Source: Helicobacter sp. 16-1353 (GTDB lineage Bacteria; Campylobacterota; Campylobacteria; Campylobacterales; Helicobacteraceae). Taken from it: a DNA stretch of 64,000 nucleotides. The notes under the pieces were generated by a model. The model did not search any database, was not told where the DNA came from, and saw nothing but the letters and a program-made list of their open reading frames with translations. The position numbers were made by a program, and so were the translations under genes. Positions 36,387-45,574 of the stretch are shown here, one piece after another. How positions within the stretch are numbered: the first letter of the stretch is position 1; each line of letters starts with the position of its first letter. The stretch covers positions 41,108 to 105,107 of the forward strand of contig NZ_NHYM01000007.1 in assembly GCF_003288815.1 (NCBI RefSeq), written 5' to 3'.

Positions 36387-36447
36387 TAAAGTTTTAAATT
36401 AGATTTAAAAATTATAATTTAATTTTTAGATTATTATGGAGGATTAG

Positions 36448-37170
36448 TTGGATAATTTCATAAATGCCACCTTAAAAGCTGGAAATAAAATCGCAAAAAT
36501 ATTACAAAATAAAGATGCATTTTTATATCAACAACATAATCGAGGAGTTGGCGGTGATATAAGCATTGGTGCGGATTTGGTAAGTGAAAAAATATTTTGT
36601 GAATATTTAGGCGAATTTGGGAATATAGATTCCGAAGAAAGTGGTTTTATAGATAATAAAAAAGATGATGTTATTATTATCGACCCACTTGATGGCAGTG
36701 ATAATTTTCTATCAAATATCCCTTATTATGGTGCGAGTGTGGCATTATGCGATAAAGATTTGAATACTAAAATCGGGATTATAATGAATTTTTGCGATTG
36801 TAGTGTTATTATAAGTAATGGGAAAGAAAATTTTAGGGGGAATCTTAATAATAATTTCATAGATTTTAGAATTATAAATAATATAAATTATTCTAAATGT
36901 GGAATCTTTGAAAAAGCATATTCAAATCCACAAATTTGCAATATTTTTAGAGATAATAATATAAAATTTCGCTCTCTTGGTGCATTAGCCCTTTCTTTGG
37001 GATTAGCAAATGATGTTAATTTTGTTTTATTTGTGGGAAATATACGCAAATACGACATTAAAGCAGGATTTTTAATAGCCAAAAATCTATATAAAATGGA
37101 GAATAAAAATTTTGTTCTTATTAGCAAAGATAAGGAGTTATTTGATAATATTTTAAAACTTGTATTTTAA
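36448..37170 (+). CDS. Inositol-monophosphatase family phosphatase
   Basis: This 240-residue Mg-dependent, Li-sensitive-type phosphatase carries DSEESG (metal-binding Glu) and IIDPLDGSDNFLSNIPYYG (about residue 76), the family's metal-binding signature. The second signature (usually WDxAAG) is modified to YDIKAGF. Candidate substrates are inositol phosphate, 3'-phosphoadenosine 5'-phosphate or fructose bisphosphate. The start is a TTG behind GGAGG. It lies 15 bp upstream of accD. Confidence 0.82.
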   Translation: MDNFINATLKAGNKIAKILQNKDAFLYQQHNRGVGGDISIGADLVSEKIFCEYLGEFGNIDSEESGFIDNKKDDVIIIDPLDGSDNFLSNIPYYGASVALCDKDLNTKIGIIMNFCDCSVIISNGKENFRGNLNNNFIDFRIINNINYSKCGIFEKAYSNPQICNIFRDNNIKFRSLGALALSLGLANDVNFVLFVGNIRKYDIKAGFLIAKNLYKMENKNFVLISKDKELFDNILKLVF

Positions 37171-37185
37171 AAAGGGAATAAAATA

Positions 37186-38085
37186 ATGGCATTAGGTATT
37201 TTTAAAAATAATAAAAAATCTAAATCAACAATAACACATAAAAAAGATTTTCAAGATACACAAACACAATGGATAAAATGTAATTTTTGTAATGCACTTA
37301 TGTATTACAAAGAAGTCCTTAGTCAAAATTCTGTTTGTCCAAAATGTAATTATCACTTTAGAATCAGTGTAACAGATAGAATTAAGCTTATTTTTGATGA
37401 GGGCAATATCACCGAGCTTGATAGGAATCTATCGCCAATCGACCCACTAAATTTCGTGGATAAAAAAAGCTATAAACAGCGGATTGAAGAATATGCCAAA
37501 AAAACTGATGGTAGGGAGAGTGCGGCGATTAGTATAGAATCTAGCATTGATGGAATCCCCGTTCAAGCGGTGATTTTTGACTTTGATTTTATGGGCGGAA
37601 GTTTAGCTTCGGTTGAGGGAGAAAAAATCGTTAGGGCAATAAATCGTGCCATTGAAAAAAAGCAAGGGCTAATTATCTGCTCATCGAGTGGTGGAGCTAG
37701 AATGCAGGAGAGCACATATTCATTAATGCAGATGGCAAAGACAAGTGCCGCGTTAGATAAACTCTCAAATGCCAAATTGCCTTATATTTCTATTCTAACA
37801 GACCCAACTATGGGCGGAGTTTCTGCGTCGTTTGCATTTTTAGGTGATATTATAATCGCCGAGCCGGGAGCTACAATCGGCTTTGCTGGGGCTAGAGTTA
37901 TAAAGCAAACTATCGGTGAGGATTTGCCAAAAGGATTCCAAACTGCGGAGTTTCTCCTAGAACACGGACTTATTGATATGGTAGTGCATAGAAAAGACCT
38001 GAAAAAAACATTAAGAGATTTATTGGAAATGTTAACAAATGAAAATAAAAATTTACGCGATAGCAAAAAAGCAAAACAATCATAA
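37186..38085 (+). CDS. accD: Acetyl-CoA carboxylase carboxyltransferase subunit beta
   Basis: This 299-residue protein has the N-terminal zinc ribbon (CNFCNALMYY then CPKCNYHF, about residues 33-57) and the crotonase-like carboxyltransferase fold with SSSGGARMQE and PTMGGVSASFAFLGD. With AccA it moves the carboxyl group from biotin to acetyl-CoA, the first step of fatty-acid synthesis. Its 3' end overlaps rlmH by 47 bp. Confidence 0.95.
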   Translation: MALGIFKNNKKSKSTITHKKDFQDTQTQWIKCNFCNALMYYKEVLSQNSVCPKCNYHFRISVTDRIKLIFDEGNITELDRNLSPIDPLNFVDKKSYKQRIEEYAKKTDGRESAAISIESSIDGIPVQAVIFDFDFMGGSLASVEGEKIVRAINRAIEKKQGLIICSSSGGARMQESTYSLMQMAKTSAALDKLSNAKLPYISILTDPTMGGVSASFAFLGDIIIAEPGATIGFAGARVIKQTIGEDLPKGFQTAEFLLEHGLIDMVVHRKDLKKTLRDLLEMLTNENKNLRDSKKAKQS

Positions 38086-38488
38086 TGAATTTATGGCATA
38101 TATCAAGCAATTTGGAGTGAAGCTAGAAGTGATAGATATATTTAATGCAAATATTCAAAAAGCACATAAAACTTCTCCAAATGAAGCAAGAATTTCCTAT
38201 ACAAAAGAGTTTGAGCGATTTATTAATAAAAATGCTATGAATATCGCTCTCCATCCAAATGGGAAAATTGTAGATTCCTATGAATTAAGCGATATGATGA
38301 AAAATAGCCAAGAGGTGAATTTCTTTATCGGCGGGGCATTTGGATTTGAAGAGAGATTCTTAAAACAAACAAAGCCAATTTCATTAAGTAAGCTAACTTT
38401 TAGCCATAAAATAGTGAAAATTATCCTATGTGAGCAGATTTTTAGGACATTGTGTATTATCAACAATCACCCATATCATAGAAAATAA
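38039..38488 (+). CDS. rlmH: 23S rRNA (pseudouridine-1915-N3)-methyltransferase
   Basis: This 149-residue SPOUT-class enzyme methylates pseudouridine 1915 in helix 69 of 23S rRNA. FFIGGAFGFEE (about residue 97) is the SAM-binding knot and the protein ends in the typical NNHPYHRK. The ATG at 38039 lies inside the accD 3' end (47-bp overlap) and matches the family N terminus (KIKIYAIAK). The dksA-like gene follows after 17 bp. Confidence 0.94.
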   Translation: MKIKIYAIAKKQNNHNEFMAYIKQFGVKLEVIDIFNANIQKAHKTSPNEARISYTKEFERFINKNAMNIALHPNGKIVDSYELSDMMKNSQEVNFFIGGAFGFEERFLKQTKPISLSKLTFSHKIVKIILCEQIFRTLCIINNHPYHRK

Positions 38489-38505
38489 ACTAAATAAGGA
38501 TTCTT

Positions 38506-38868
38506 ATGCGAAAAAGAGAGATTGAGGAATTATTTCAAAAGCTTAATACATCAAAATATACTATTATAAAAACAATACAAGATTCAAACAATAATATTAA
38601 TATGTTAAATAATATAAGCTCAAGTGAAGAAGTGGATATAGGAAGCTCTAAATCTATCGTATATATTGATGAAAATATATTAATAAAAAATAATAAACAA
38701 TTATTAGAGATAAACAAAGCAATAGAAAAAATAAAGAATAATGTATATGGAAAATGTGAAATGTGTGAAAAACAAATTGATATAAAACGACTTAGGGTAA
38801 AACCACATGCTAGTTTCTGCATTACTTGTAGAGAAATCTTTGAAAAACAAAATAAACTAAAATCATAA
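38506..38868 (+). CDS. DksA/TraR family zinc-finger protein
   Basis: This 120-residue protein has a coiled-coil N-terminal region and a C-terminal four-Cys zinc finger (CEMCEKQIDIKRL then CITCRE), the DksA pattern. DksA-like proteins enter the RNA polymerase secondary channel and modulate transcription during starvation. The protein is shorter than E. coli DksA (151), as usual in Campylobacterota. It is within a rightward run from accD to mqnA. Confidence 0.82.
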   Translation: MRKREIEELFQKLNTSKYTIIKTIQDSNNNINMLNNISSSEEVDIGSSKSIVYIDENILIKNNKQLLEINKAIEKIKNNVYGKCEMCEKQIDIKRLRVKPHASFCITCREIFEKQNKLKS

Positions 38869-38877
38869 GGATAAAAA

Positions 38878-39891
38878 ATGACTTTTAAATACTATCCACT
38901 TACAATACTAATCTTGGGAGTATTATTAGGATTCTATATTTACAACATAGATAGTAGCTCTTTTTCATACACAATACCATTTACTAATCTAACTTACAAT
39001 ATGCCTGTGGCATTGTGGATTGTATTGATAGTATATATATTCTTTTTTATAACTATTGCTTTTATTTTCTCCGAACGATTAGGGAGATTTATAGATAGAA
39101 ATGCAATAAAAAATGATAAAAGAATATTCGTGCGAAAGATTAAAAATAAGATTATTGAGCGAGAGGAAGATAAATTAATCCTAAAAACCAAGCTTTTTAA
39201 AGAATTAGGAAATATTATCGATGGATTAAATATAACGCCAAAACCACATATAACAAATTGCGAAAATCAAGAAATTAAGAAATTATTTGCAATGTATGAA
39301 AACCTACAAAATGGCGAGGAAATAGATATTCATAAATTTAATATTCCCCAAACTAGCACACTTTTTACAATAAATGCAAAAAATAGTATTAATAAAAATT
39401 ATAAAAATGGATTATCTATCATAAAGAATAAAAATTATATTTATGAATTAAAGAAGTTTGCTTTTATCGCATTGCTTAGAAATGCTGATGAAAAAGAAAT
39501 AGAAAAATACAAAGACCAAATAAGCTATGATAAAGAAATAGCATTAGAGATGATAAAAATTTATATTAATGGCAAGATTCACCTAAGTGTGCAAGAAATA
39601 AGTGATATTTGCAAAAATGCTAAATTTACAGAAGATGATTATCTAAATATTATAAAATCTGCAAAAGGCAAAATTAACCCAAATCAATGGATTGAAATTT
39701 CGGAATATCTAGCTGATAATGATGAAAATGCTGAAAAAGCACATTTTTATGTTTTACTTGAATTAGAGATGTTGGAACGAGCAAAAAATAGATTAAAAGC
39801 ACAACCTACTTATGAGTTTTTAAATATTCGTGCATATTTAGACTTAAAAGCAGCAGGAAAAACATATCCAACAGAATTATTTTTTAAATAG
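38878..39891 (+). CDS. Membrane-anchored protein of unknown function
   Basis: I do not recognise a named family. The 337-residue protein has two transmembrane helices near the N terminus (about residues 5-24 and 43-64), separated by a short Ser-rich loop, then a charged, helical cytosolic region of about 270 residues rich in Lys and Glu. No catalytic motif stands out. It follows the dksA-like gene by 9 bp and precedes the dus gene by 21 bp, so it is part of a conserved-looking housekeeping run. Confidence 0.7.
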   Translation: MTFKYYPLTILILGVLLGFYIYNIDSSSFSYTIPFTNLTYNMPVALWIVLIVYIFFFITIAFIFSERLGRFIDRNAIKNDKRIFVRKIKNKIIEREEDKLILKTKLFKELGNIIDGLNITPKPHITNCENQEIKKLFAMYENLQNGEEIDIHKFNIPQTSTLFTINAKNSINKNYKNGLSIIKNKNYIYELKKFAFIALLRNADEKEIEKYKDQISYDKEIALEMIKIYINGKIHLSVQEISDICKNAKFTEDDYLNIIKSAKGKINPNQWIEISEYLADNDENAEKAHFYVLLELEMLERAKNRLKAQPTYEFLNIRAYLDLKAAGKTYPTELFFK

Positions 39892-39912
39892 AAATGATTG
39901 GAATCTTAGTAT

Positions 39913-40854
39913 TTGATAAAATTTGAAAATCTCCTTATGTTAGCTCCACTAGCTGGTTGGAGCGACTTGGCATTTCGAAGTATGGTTAAAAAATTTGCCG
40001 TTGATATTACAGTTAGTGAGATGATAAGCTCCTATGCCCTAGTTTATAATCCCAAAAAAACCTTGCGAATGATTGAAAAAAGCCCCTTGGAATCGCCCTT
40101 TTCCGTGCAGATTGCCGGGAATAATAGTGATATTATTAAAAAAAGTGTGGAGATTCTAAACACACAAAACGGCATTGATATAATTGACTTAAATTGTGGC
40201 TGTCCGGCTCCCAAAGTAAGCTCACACGGGAGCGGAAGTGCACTCTTAAAAAATCTAAATCTTTTGGCTGATTTAGTAAATACCATAAAATTACACTCTA
40301 ATAAGCCCTACACAAGCCTAAAAGTGCGACTTGGATTTGATAAAAAAATCCCGCTTGAATTAGCCTCTATGATAAATGATAGTGGAGCGGATTTTGTCGT
40401 AGTTCACGGGCGAACCAAAATCGATGCATATAAAAAAGAAAAAATCGATTATAGCTCAATCGCCCAAATAAAGGAGAAAATTAGGATTCCACTCATCGCA
40501 AATGGCGAGATAGATTCTTTTCAAAAAGCAAAAGAAGTGCTAAAAATCACCAATGCAAATGGCGTGATGATTGGGCGATTTGCGTTGAAAGAGCCGTGGA
40601 TTTTTTATCAATTAAAGCACAATACGCAAGAATTACCAAATATGCTAAAAAAAGATATTGTGTTGGAGCATTTTGATAATATGATTAGATTCTACGGGGA
40701 GAGAGGTTGTATAATCTTTAGAAAAAATCTACATAATTATGCAAAATCTCATAACAATGCTAGTGATTTTCGCATAAAGGTAAATGCCATAACTTCCCCA
40801 AAAATTATGCGAGAATCTATCATTGATTTTTTTAGTAATGAAAAAATAAGCTAA
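39913..40854 (+). CDS. dus: tRNA-dihydrouridine synthase
   Basis: This 313-residue FMN enzyme reduces specific uridines in tRNA to dihydrouridine. LMLAPLAGWSDLAFR (near residue 8) is the flavin-binding opening, DLNCGCPAPKVSSHGSGSALL (spread over residues 95-115) contains the catalytic Cys, and VVHGRTK and ANGEIDS follow. The start is taken as TTG at 39913 because the family begins a few residues before the MLAPLAG motif. DusB-like is the most likely subtype. Confidence 0.9.
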   Translation: MIKFENLLMLAPLAGWSDLAFRSMVKKFAVDITVSEMISSYALVYNPKKTLRMIEKSPLESPFSVQIAGNNSDIIKKSVEILNTQNGIDIIDLNCGCPAPKVSSHGSGSALLKNLNLLADLVNTIKLHSNKPYTSLKVRLGFDKKIPLELASMINDSGADFVVVHGRTKIDAYKKEKIDYSSIAQIKEKIRIPLIANGEIDSFQKAKEVLKITNANGVMIGRFALKEPWIFYQLKHNTQELPNMLKKDIVLEHFDNMIRFYGERGCIIFRKNLHNYAKSHNNASDFRIKVNAITSPKIMRESIIDFFSNEKIS

Positions 40855-40880
40855 AATTATAAAAAAATTTAGGATTAGAA

Positions 40881-41705
40881 ATGAAAATTTTTATTTTATT
40901 AATTACTTGTATATTTGCATTAAAAGCCCAAATAATCGATGGCGTAGCTATAAAAGTTGATGGTAATATTATAACCTTATATGAAATACAAGAAGCCCAA
41001 AAGCAACTTGGCTTAAGTAAGCAAGAAAGCATTGATAGAATAATCCAAGAAAAACTTAAAGAAAATGAGATAAAACGATTAAATATAAAAGTAGATGATA
41101 AAAGGCTCGATGATGAGATAAATAATATTGCAATGAATAATAAAATCACACGAGAAGACCTAATAAACACATTGCAAAGTCAGGGAATCTCATTTGATGA
41201 TTATAAAAAAGAGCTTAGAAAACATCTTATAAATAGAGAATTAATGCAAAAAATACTACAAACCAATTCAAATCTAACAAATGAAAATGACCTTAGGCAG
41301 TATTATGATGTAAATAAAGATGAATTTACACTACCTAATATAATCAAGGTTACAAGCTATGTATCAAATAGCGATGTTGAGTTGCAGCAGTTTCTATCGA
41401 ATCCGCTTATATTAAATCCAAATATTGAGGTAAAAGACGAAGAAATAAATATAAAAAGTCTTCCGCCACAAATTGTTAGTATATTTTTAGATACGCCAGA
41501 GAAAAAATTTACCCCTGTGTTAAACTCTGGAAATACTTTGATTGTATTTTTTATCAAAGAAAAATTAGGAAAAGAATTAATACCATTTGATGATATAAAA
41601 CCTAATGTAATGCAAAAATACGCCGAAGCAAAAGAAAATGAGATATTAAATGAGTATTTTAGTAAAATCAAAGCAAATACAAAAATAGAAATTATAAGAG
41701 AATGA
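40881..41705 (+). CDS. SurA-like periplasmic chaperone/peptidyl-prolyl isomerase homologue
   Basis: This 274-residue protein has a signal peptide (MKIFILLITCIFALKAQ). Mature sequence IIDGVAIKVDGNIITLYEI matches the SurA N-terminal domain opening, with helical chaperone segments up to about residue 150. The C-terminal part (about 155-270) is a divergent parvulin-like domain (LGKELIPFDDIKPNV). SurA escorts unfolded outer-membrane proteins. It abuts mqnA (3 bp). Confidence 0.8.
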   Translation: MKIFILLITCIFALKAQIIDGVAIKVDGNIITLYEIQEAQKQLGLSKQESIDRIIQEKLKENEIKRLNIKVDDKRLDDEINNIAMNNKITREDLINTLQSQGISFDDYKKELRKHLINRELMQKILQTNSNLTNENDLRQYYDVNKDEFTLPNIIKVTSYVSNSDVELQQFLSNPLILNPNIEVKDEEINIKSLPPQIVSIFLDTPEKKFTPVLNSGNTLIVFFIKEKLGKELIPFDDIKPNVMQKYAEAKENEILNEYFSKIKANTKIEIIRE

Positions 41706-41708
41706 CAA

Positions 41709-42380
41709 ATGAGATTCGGAAAGATTAATTATCTAAATCTAGCACCATTTGATGTGTTTATAAAAAAATATCCACTTCCATCTACATTTAAACTATTTCT
41801 AAATCACCATAAAAGCTACCCTAGCAAACTAAATAAGGAATTTTTATTTCGACGAATTGATGCTGGATTTATATCATCCATTGCCGGAATGAATGCCAAA
41901 AAAACAAAAAGTGCGATTATTTCCTATGGTGAAGTGTGGAGTGTAATCGCTATCAAAAGAGAAAGTAAATTGGATTATCAATCAGCAAGTTCTAATGCAC
42001 TATCTAGGATTCTAAAAATCGATGGAGAGATTCTAATAGGCGATAGAGCATTGCGTTACAAGCTAAAAAATAATGATTATATTGATTTGGGCGAAGAATG
42101 GTGGAAAAAACATCATCTTCCATTTGCATTTGGGCTTCTTTGCTATAATAAACATAGGGATTTATATCTAAAATTATCAACATCTTTCAATCAAAAAAAT
42201 ATTAAGATTCCGCAATATTTACTAGAAAACTATGAGAAAGATTCGCAGATAAAAAAGCAGGATATTAAGAAATATCTAACAAAGATTCATTATAAAGTAT
42301 CAAATAAACCTAAGATTGCATTAATGAGATTCTATAGGTCTATAAGACTAAATAGGATAAAAATACCAACGAGATTCTAA
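41709..42380 (+). CDS. mqnA: Chorismate dehydratase of the futalosine menaquinone pathway
   Basis: This 223-residue protein starts MRFGKINYLNLAPFDVF, the recognisable MqnA opening (KINYLN-P), and contains IDAGFISSIAG and GDRALRYK. MqnA makes 3-enolpyruvylbenzoate from chorismate for menaquinone synthesis, the route used in Helicobacter and Campylobacter. Campylobacterota MqnA proteins are shorter than Streptomyces ones. It converges with the Sel1-repeat gene 6 bp away. Confidence 0.88.
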   Translation: MRFGKINYLNLAPFDVFIKKYPLPSTFKLFLNHHKSYPSKLNKEFLFRRIDAGFISSIAGMNAKKTKSAIISYGEVWSVIAIKRESKLDYQSASSNALSRILKIDGEILIGDRALRYKLKNNDYIDLGEEWWKKHHLPFAFGLLCYNKHRDLYLKLSTSFNQKNIKIPQYLLENYEKDSQIKKQDIKKYLTKIHYKVSNKPKIALMRFYRSIRLNRIKIPTRF

Positions 42381-42385
42381 GCTTA

Positions 42386-43291
42386 TTATGGAATGATATT
42401 TATTGTATCGTTTATTATCTCGGCACTTCTTCTCTCGCCAAATATCTTTTCATTTAAGAATCTATAATTTCTACACGCTTCGCCTATACCCTTATCACAA
42501 GCAATTCCATATAATTCTAATGCTCTATTGAAATCCTGCCTTACGCCTAAGCCATTTTCATAAAACACTGCTAGATTATTACAACTACTCAAAACCCCAC
42601 CTTCACAAGCAATATTTAGATATTTTACAGCATTAAACGGGCTTTTCGGGGCATTATATGAGCCTGTGGCATACATATATCCTAGATTCGCACAGCCTAT
42701 TAAATCGCCTTGTTTGCAAGCAACATAATTTAAGTCCAATAATCCTAATTTATCTTTATTTAATCCAAAAATATTATAGGTATTACTTAGTAATCCAAGA
42801 TTATAGCAACCAAGCGAACTTCCAATATCACAAGCAAATTTATAATATTGCAAACTCTTAAAATAATCTTTTTGAACGCCAATTCCATTTGCATACATAT
42901 ATCCTAGATTATTACAAGCAAATGCATCGCCACCGCTACAACCAACCATATACAATTCACTTGCCATAAGTTTATCTTGAGGAATGTCTTGCGTTCCATT
43001 ATCATATATTGAAGCAAGATTCGAACAAGCTAAGGCACTCCCGCCACTACAAGCTTTTTTGTAGTATAAAATCGCTTTATTGTGGTCGCCATTTGTCCCT
43101 ACTGCATACATATACATAAGCCCCACTCCAAGACAACCATCGCTATCGCCCTCTTCATCACAAGCTTTATTGAATAATGAAAAAGCCTCAGCATAATTAC
43201 CTTTTTGAGCGAGTGCTATTCCCGCAGTTGTTGCCGATGATGTAGCAAATAAGAAACCAGCTAATAGCACTATGCTAAGAATATACCTCAT
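42386..43291 (-). CDS. Secreted cysteine-rich Sel1-like repeat protein (Hcp family)
   Basis: This 301-residue protein has a signal peptide (MRYILSIVLLAGFLFATSSA) followed by about seven Sel1-like helical repeats of about 36 residues. Each has paired Cys eight residues apart (as in ACSGGSALAC, CDIGSSLGC, CEGGVLSSC), the hallmark of Helicobacter cysteine-rich proteins. Known Hcp members are secreted; some bind penicillin or are recognised by the host immune system. Expanded Hcp families are typical of Helicobacter and support the organism assignment. Confidence 0.9.
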   Translation of the reverse strand: MRYILSIVLLAGFLFATSSATTAGIALAQKGNYAEAFSLFNKACDEEGDSDGCLGVGLMYMYAVGTNGDHNKAILYYKKACSGGSALACSNLASIYDNGTQDIPQDKLMASELYMVGCSGGDAFACNNLGYMYANGIGVQKDYFKSLQYYKFACDIGSSLGCYNLGLLSNTYNIFGLNKDKLGLLDLNYVACKQGDLIGCANLGYMYATGSYNAPKSPFNAVKYLNIACEGGVLSSCNNLAVFYENGLGVRQDFNRALELYGIACDKGIGEACRNYRFLNEKIFGERRSAEIINDTINIIP

Positions 43292-43363
43292 AGATTCTGC
43301 TCCAAATATAAATTGCTATTAAACACTCAAGCAAAAATAGTGCCAAAAAATGGCTATTGTAAA

Positions 43364-44194
43364 TTATGATTTTTTATTTTTTGTAAATGTTATCAAATCT
43401 TCTACACTTAGAATCTCATTAGATAGATTTAAAAGGCTATATTCAAAAACCTTTAGTGCGATAATGCAATCCGCAAATGCCCGATGTCGCACAGGATAAT
43501 CAATATTTAAAAATTCATTTAGGTAGCCCAATCCATATTTTGGTGCTTGGATAGTTTTTCGAGCTAATTGCAAAGTGCAAATCGTCCTATTTTTCATAAT
43601 GGGAATCTTATTTTGAGATAGTTTTTCGTTTATAAAATTAAAATCAAATGTTATATTATGAGCCATAAAAACAGAATCCTCTAAGAAAATCTTAAATCTT
43701 TCTAATACCTTATTAATTTTTGGAGCATTTGCAATCATACTACCATCTATTCCAGTTATTTCTGTTATCTTATCTGGAATCTCTTTTGTAAAAGCGTAGC
43801 TTTCAAATCTATCTATGATATTACCATTTTTATATTTTATAGCACCAATTTCAATAATATCATTTTCTTGTGGCGAGAATCCAGTCGTCTCAATATCCAC
43901 TATGCAAAAAAGAGAATTAAAAATACTATCTCTTGTTTTTAGGGAGATTTCATCTCCATTAATAAATAGCGGGATTCCAAGAGATTTGGCAATTTCTATA
44001 TTAATATCAATATTATATTCATTATCCAAAATCTCCATAAATTCATCTAATGCAATAGAATCTTTTTCTTTTAATATCTCTATTAGATTCTCATAATTAT
44101 CTAGATTATTTTGCAAGGAAACCAACTTATCTAAGTAAATTAATTGCTTTTTGATAGTTTTTAGACCCAAAGATATAATGCCCAGAAACAGCAA
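43364..44194 (-). CDS. dnaQ: DnaQ-type 3'-5' exonuclease (DNA polymerase III epsilon subunit)
   Basis: This protein of up to 276 residues has an N-terminal helical extension and a DEDDh exonuclease domain: FCIVDIETTGF (about residue 93, catalytic D and E), MAHNITFDFNFI (third Asp) and HRAFADC (His and Asp). It proofreads replication errors. The longest frame overlaps rpe by 68 bp; a TTG just beyond the rpe stop (near 44123) would give a shorter start, so the N terminus is uncertain. H. pylori also has rpe next to dnaQ. Confidence 0.88.
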   Translation of the reverse strand: MLFLGIISLGLKTIKKQLIYLDKLVSLQNNLDNYENLIEILKEKDSIALDEFMEILDNEYNIDINIEIAKSLGIPLFINGDEISLKTRDSIFNSLFCIVDIETTGFSPQENDIIEIGAIKYKNGNIIDRFESYAFTKEIPDKITEITGIDGSMIANAPKINKVLERFKIFLEDSVFMAHNITFDFNFINEKLSQNKIPIMKNRTICTLQLARKTIQAPKYGLGYLNEFLNIDYPVRHRAFADCIIALKVFEYSLLNLSNEILSVEDLITFTKNKKS

Positions 44195-44765
44195 TATCTA
44201 CGCCCGCTTCCTTTAGCATATTGATATTTTTGTCGTTGATTCCGCCGTCCATTTGAATTAGGCAATCTAGATTTTGCTCTTCTATCATTTCTTTTAGTTT
44301 TATCGCTTTTTCTAATGTGCTTGAAATGAAGTTTTGTCCGCCAAAACCGGGATTTACCGACATCAAAAGCACTAAATCCACATATCTTAAAATATATTCC
44401 AAAGATTCTTGTGAAGTGTGTGGATTTAGGACAATTCCGGGTTTTATCCCACAATCTCTAATCCTATGAATAGTGCGATTTATATGTCGCTCTGCTTCAA
44501 TATGAAAGCTTAGAAATTCTGGCTTAATATCAATAAAATAATCTATAAAAAAGCCTACATTTTCGACCATTAGATGAATGTCAAGTGGCTTTTTACTCCG
44601 CTTTGCAATTATTTCTACTATCGTATTACCAAAGGTAAGATTCGGCACAAAATGCCCGTCCATCACATCGATATGTAAATAATCGCAATCAGTTTTATTT
44701 AACTCATCAATTTCCTCATTAAGCCTACCAAAATCAGCCGATAAAATACTTGGTGCAACTAGCAT
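44127..44765 (-). CDS. rpe: Ribulose-phosphate 3-epimerase
   Basis: This 212-residue TIM-barrel enzyme interconverts ribulose-5-phosphate and xylulose-5-phosphate in the pentose-phosphate pathway. Motifs are PSILSADFGRLNEEI, HIDVMDGHFVPNLTFG (metal His and Asp), VNPGFGGQ (about residue 137) and DGGI. Length and motifs are normal. It is the first gene of the leftward rpe-dnaQ pair. Confidence 0.95.
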   Translation of the reverse strand: MLVAPSILSADFGRLNEEIDELNKTDCDYLHIDVMDGHFVPNLTFGNTIVEIIAKRSKKPLDIHLMVENVGFFIDYFIDIKPEFLSFHIEAERHINRTIHRIRDCGIKPGIVLNPHTSQESLEYILRYVDLVLLMSVNPGFGGQNFISSTLEKAIKLKEMIEEQNLDCLIQMDGGINDKNINMLKEAGVDIAVSGHYIFGSKNYQKAINLLR

Positions 44766-44838
44766 TAATAACCCCTTTTTAATGAACTTTATATTAATTT
44801 ATAACAAAAAAATATTATATTATAAATAATTTTAAAGA

Positions 44839-44844
44839 TATAAT
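44839..44844 (+). promoter_or_regulatory. Putative -10 element of the ABC exporter operon
   Basis: TATAAT in an AT-rich divergent region, 34 bp before the TTG start of the ABC ATPase gene. No clear -35, as usual in this group. Confidence 0.4.
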
Positions 44845-44878
44845 TACATAATTTATTTTAAATATTAAGGAATTTTAA

Positions 44879-45574
44879 TTGGATTATCTCTTAGAAATAA
44901 ATGCTCTTAGTAAGAATTTTCACCAAACTAACGCACTAAATAATATATCTTTTAATATTGGTAGTGGCGAGATAGTTGGGCTTCTTGGACCAAATGGAAG
45001 TGGAAAAACCACTTTAATAAAAATTATTACAGGATTAATAAATAATTATGAAGGTAAGGTGTTGGTTTTAGGCAAAAAAATCGGTGTAGAATCTAAAAGC
45101 AAGGTTTCATATTTACCTGATGTTAATTTCATTCCATCGTCGTGGAATGCAGACAAAGCGATAAGATATTTTGCGGATTTCTTTGATGATTTTGATAAAA
45201 ACAAAGCAATCTCTCTTTTAAAAGATTTGAATATTCCATTTAATACTGCTTTTAAATCACTAAGTAAAGGCACGAAAGAAAAGCTACAATTAATCCTAAT
45301 TCTAAGTAGAAATGCACAATTATATATTTTTGACGAACCGATTGCTGGGGTTGACCCCATAGCAAGGGATTTAATTTTTGAATTAATACTAAAAAATTAC
45401 AATAAAGAAGCAAGTCTAATCATATCTACCCATTTAGTTTTTAGTGTTGAGCGGATTCTATCCTCTGCTATTTTTCTAAAATATGGAGAAATAATTGAGC
45501 AAGGTAGCATTGTAGAATTAAAACAAAAATATAATAGTAAAAACTTAGAAGAAATATTTAAGGAGATATTTTGA
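44879..45574 (+). CDS. ABC-2 type transporter ATP-binding protein
   Basis: This 231-residue ATPase has Walker A GPNGSGKTT (about residue 39), signature LSKGTKEKL (about 136), Walker B LYIFDEP and the switch His in ISTHLV. The start is TTG at 44879 with AAGGA 7 bp upstream. It energises the membrane protein encoded next, whose start overlaps the ATPase stop. The substrate is not evident. Confidence 0.9.
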   Translation: MDYLLEINALSKNFHQTNALNNISFNIGSGEIVGLLGPNGSGKTTLIKIITGLINNYEGKVLVLGKKIGVESKSKVSYLPDVNFIPSSWNADKAIRYFADFFDDFDKNKAISLLKDLNIPFNTAFKSLSKGTKEKLQLILILSRNAQLYIFDEPIAGVDPIARDLIFELILKNYNKEASLIISTHLVFSVERILSSAIFLKYGEIIEQGSIVELKQKYNSKNLEEIFKEIF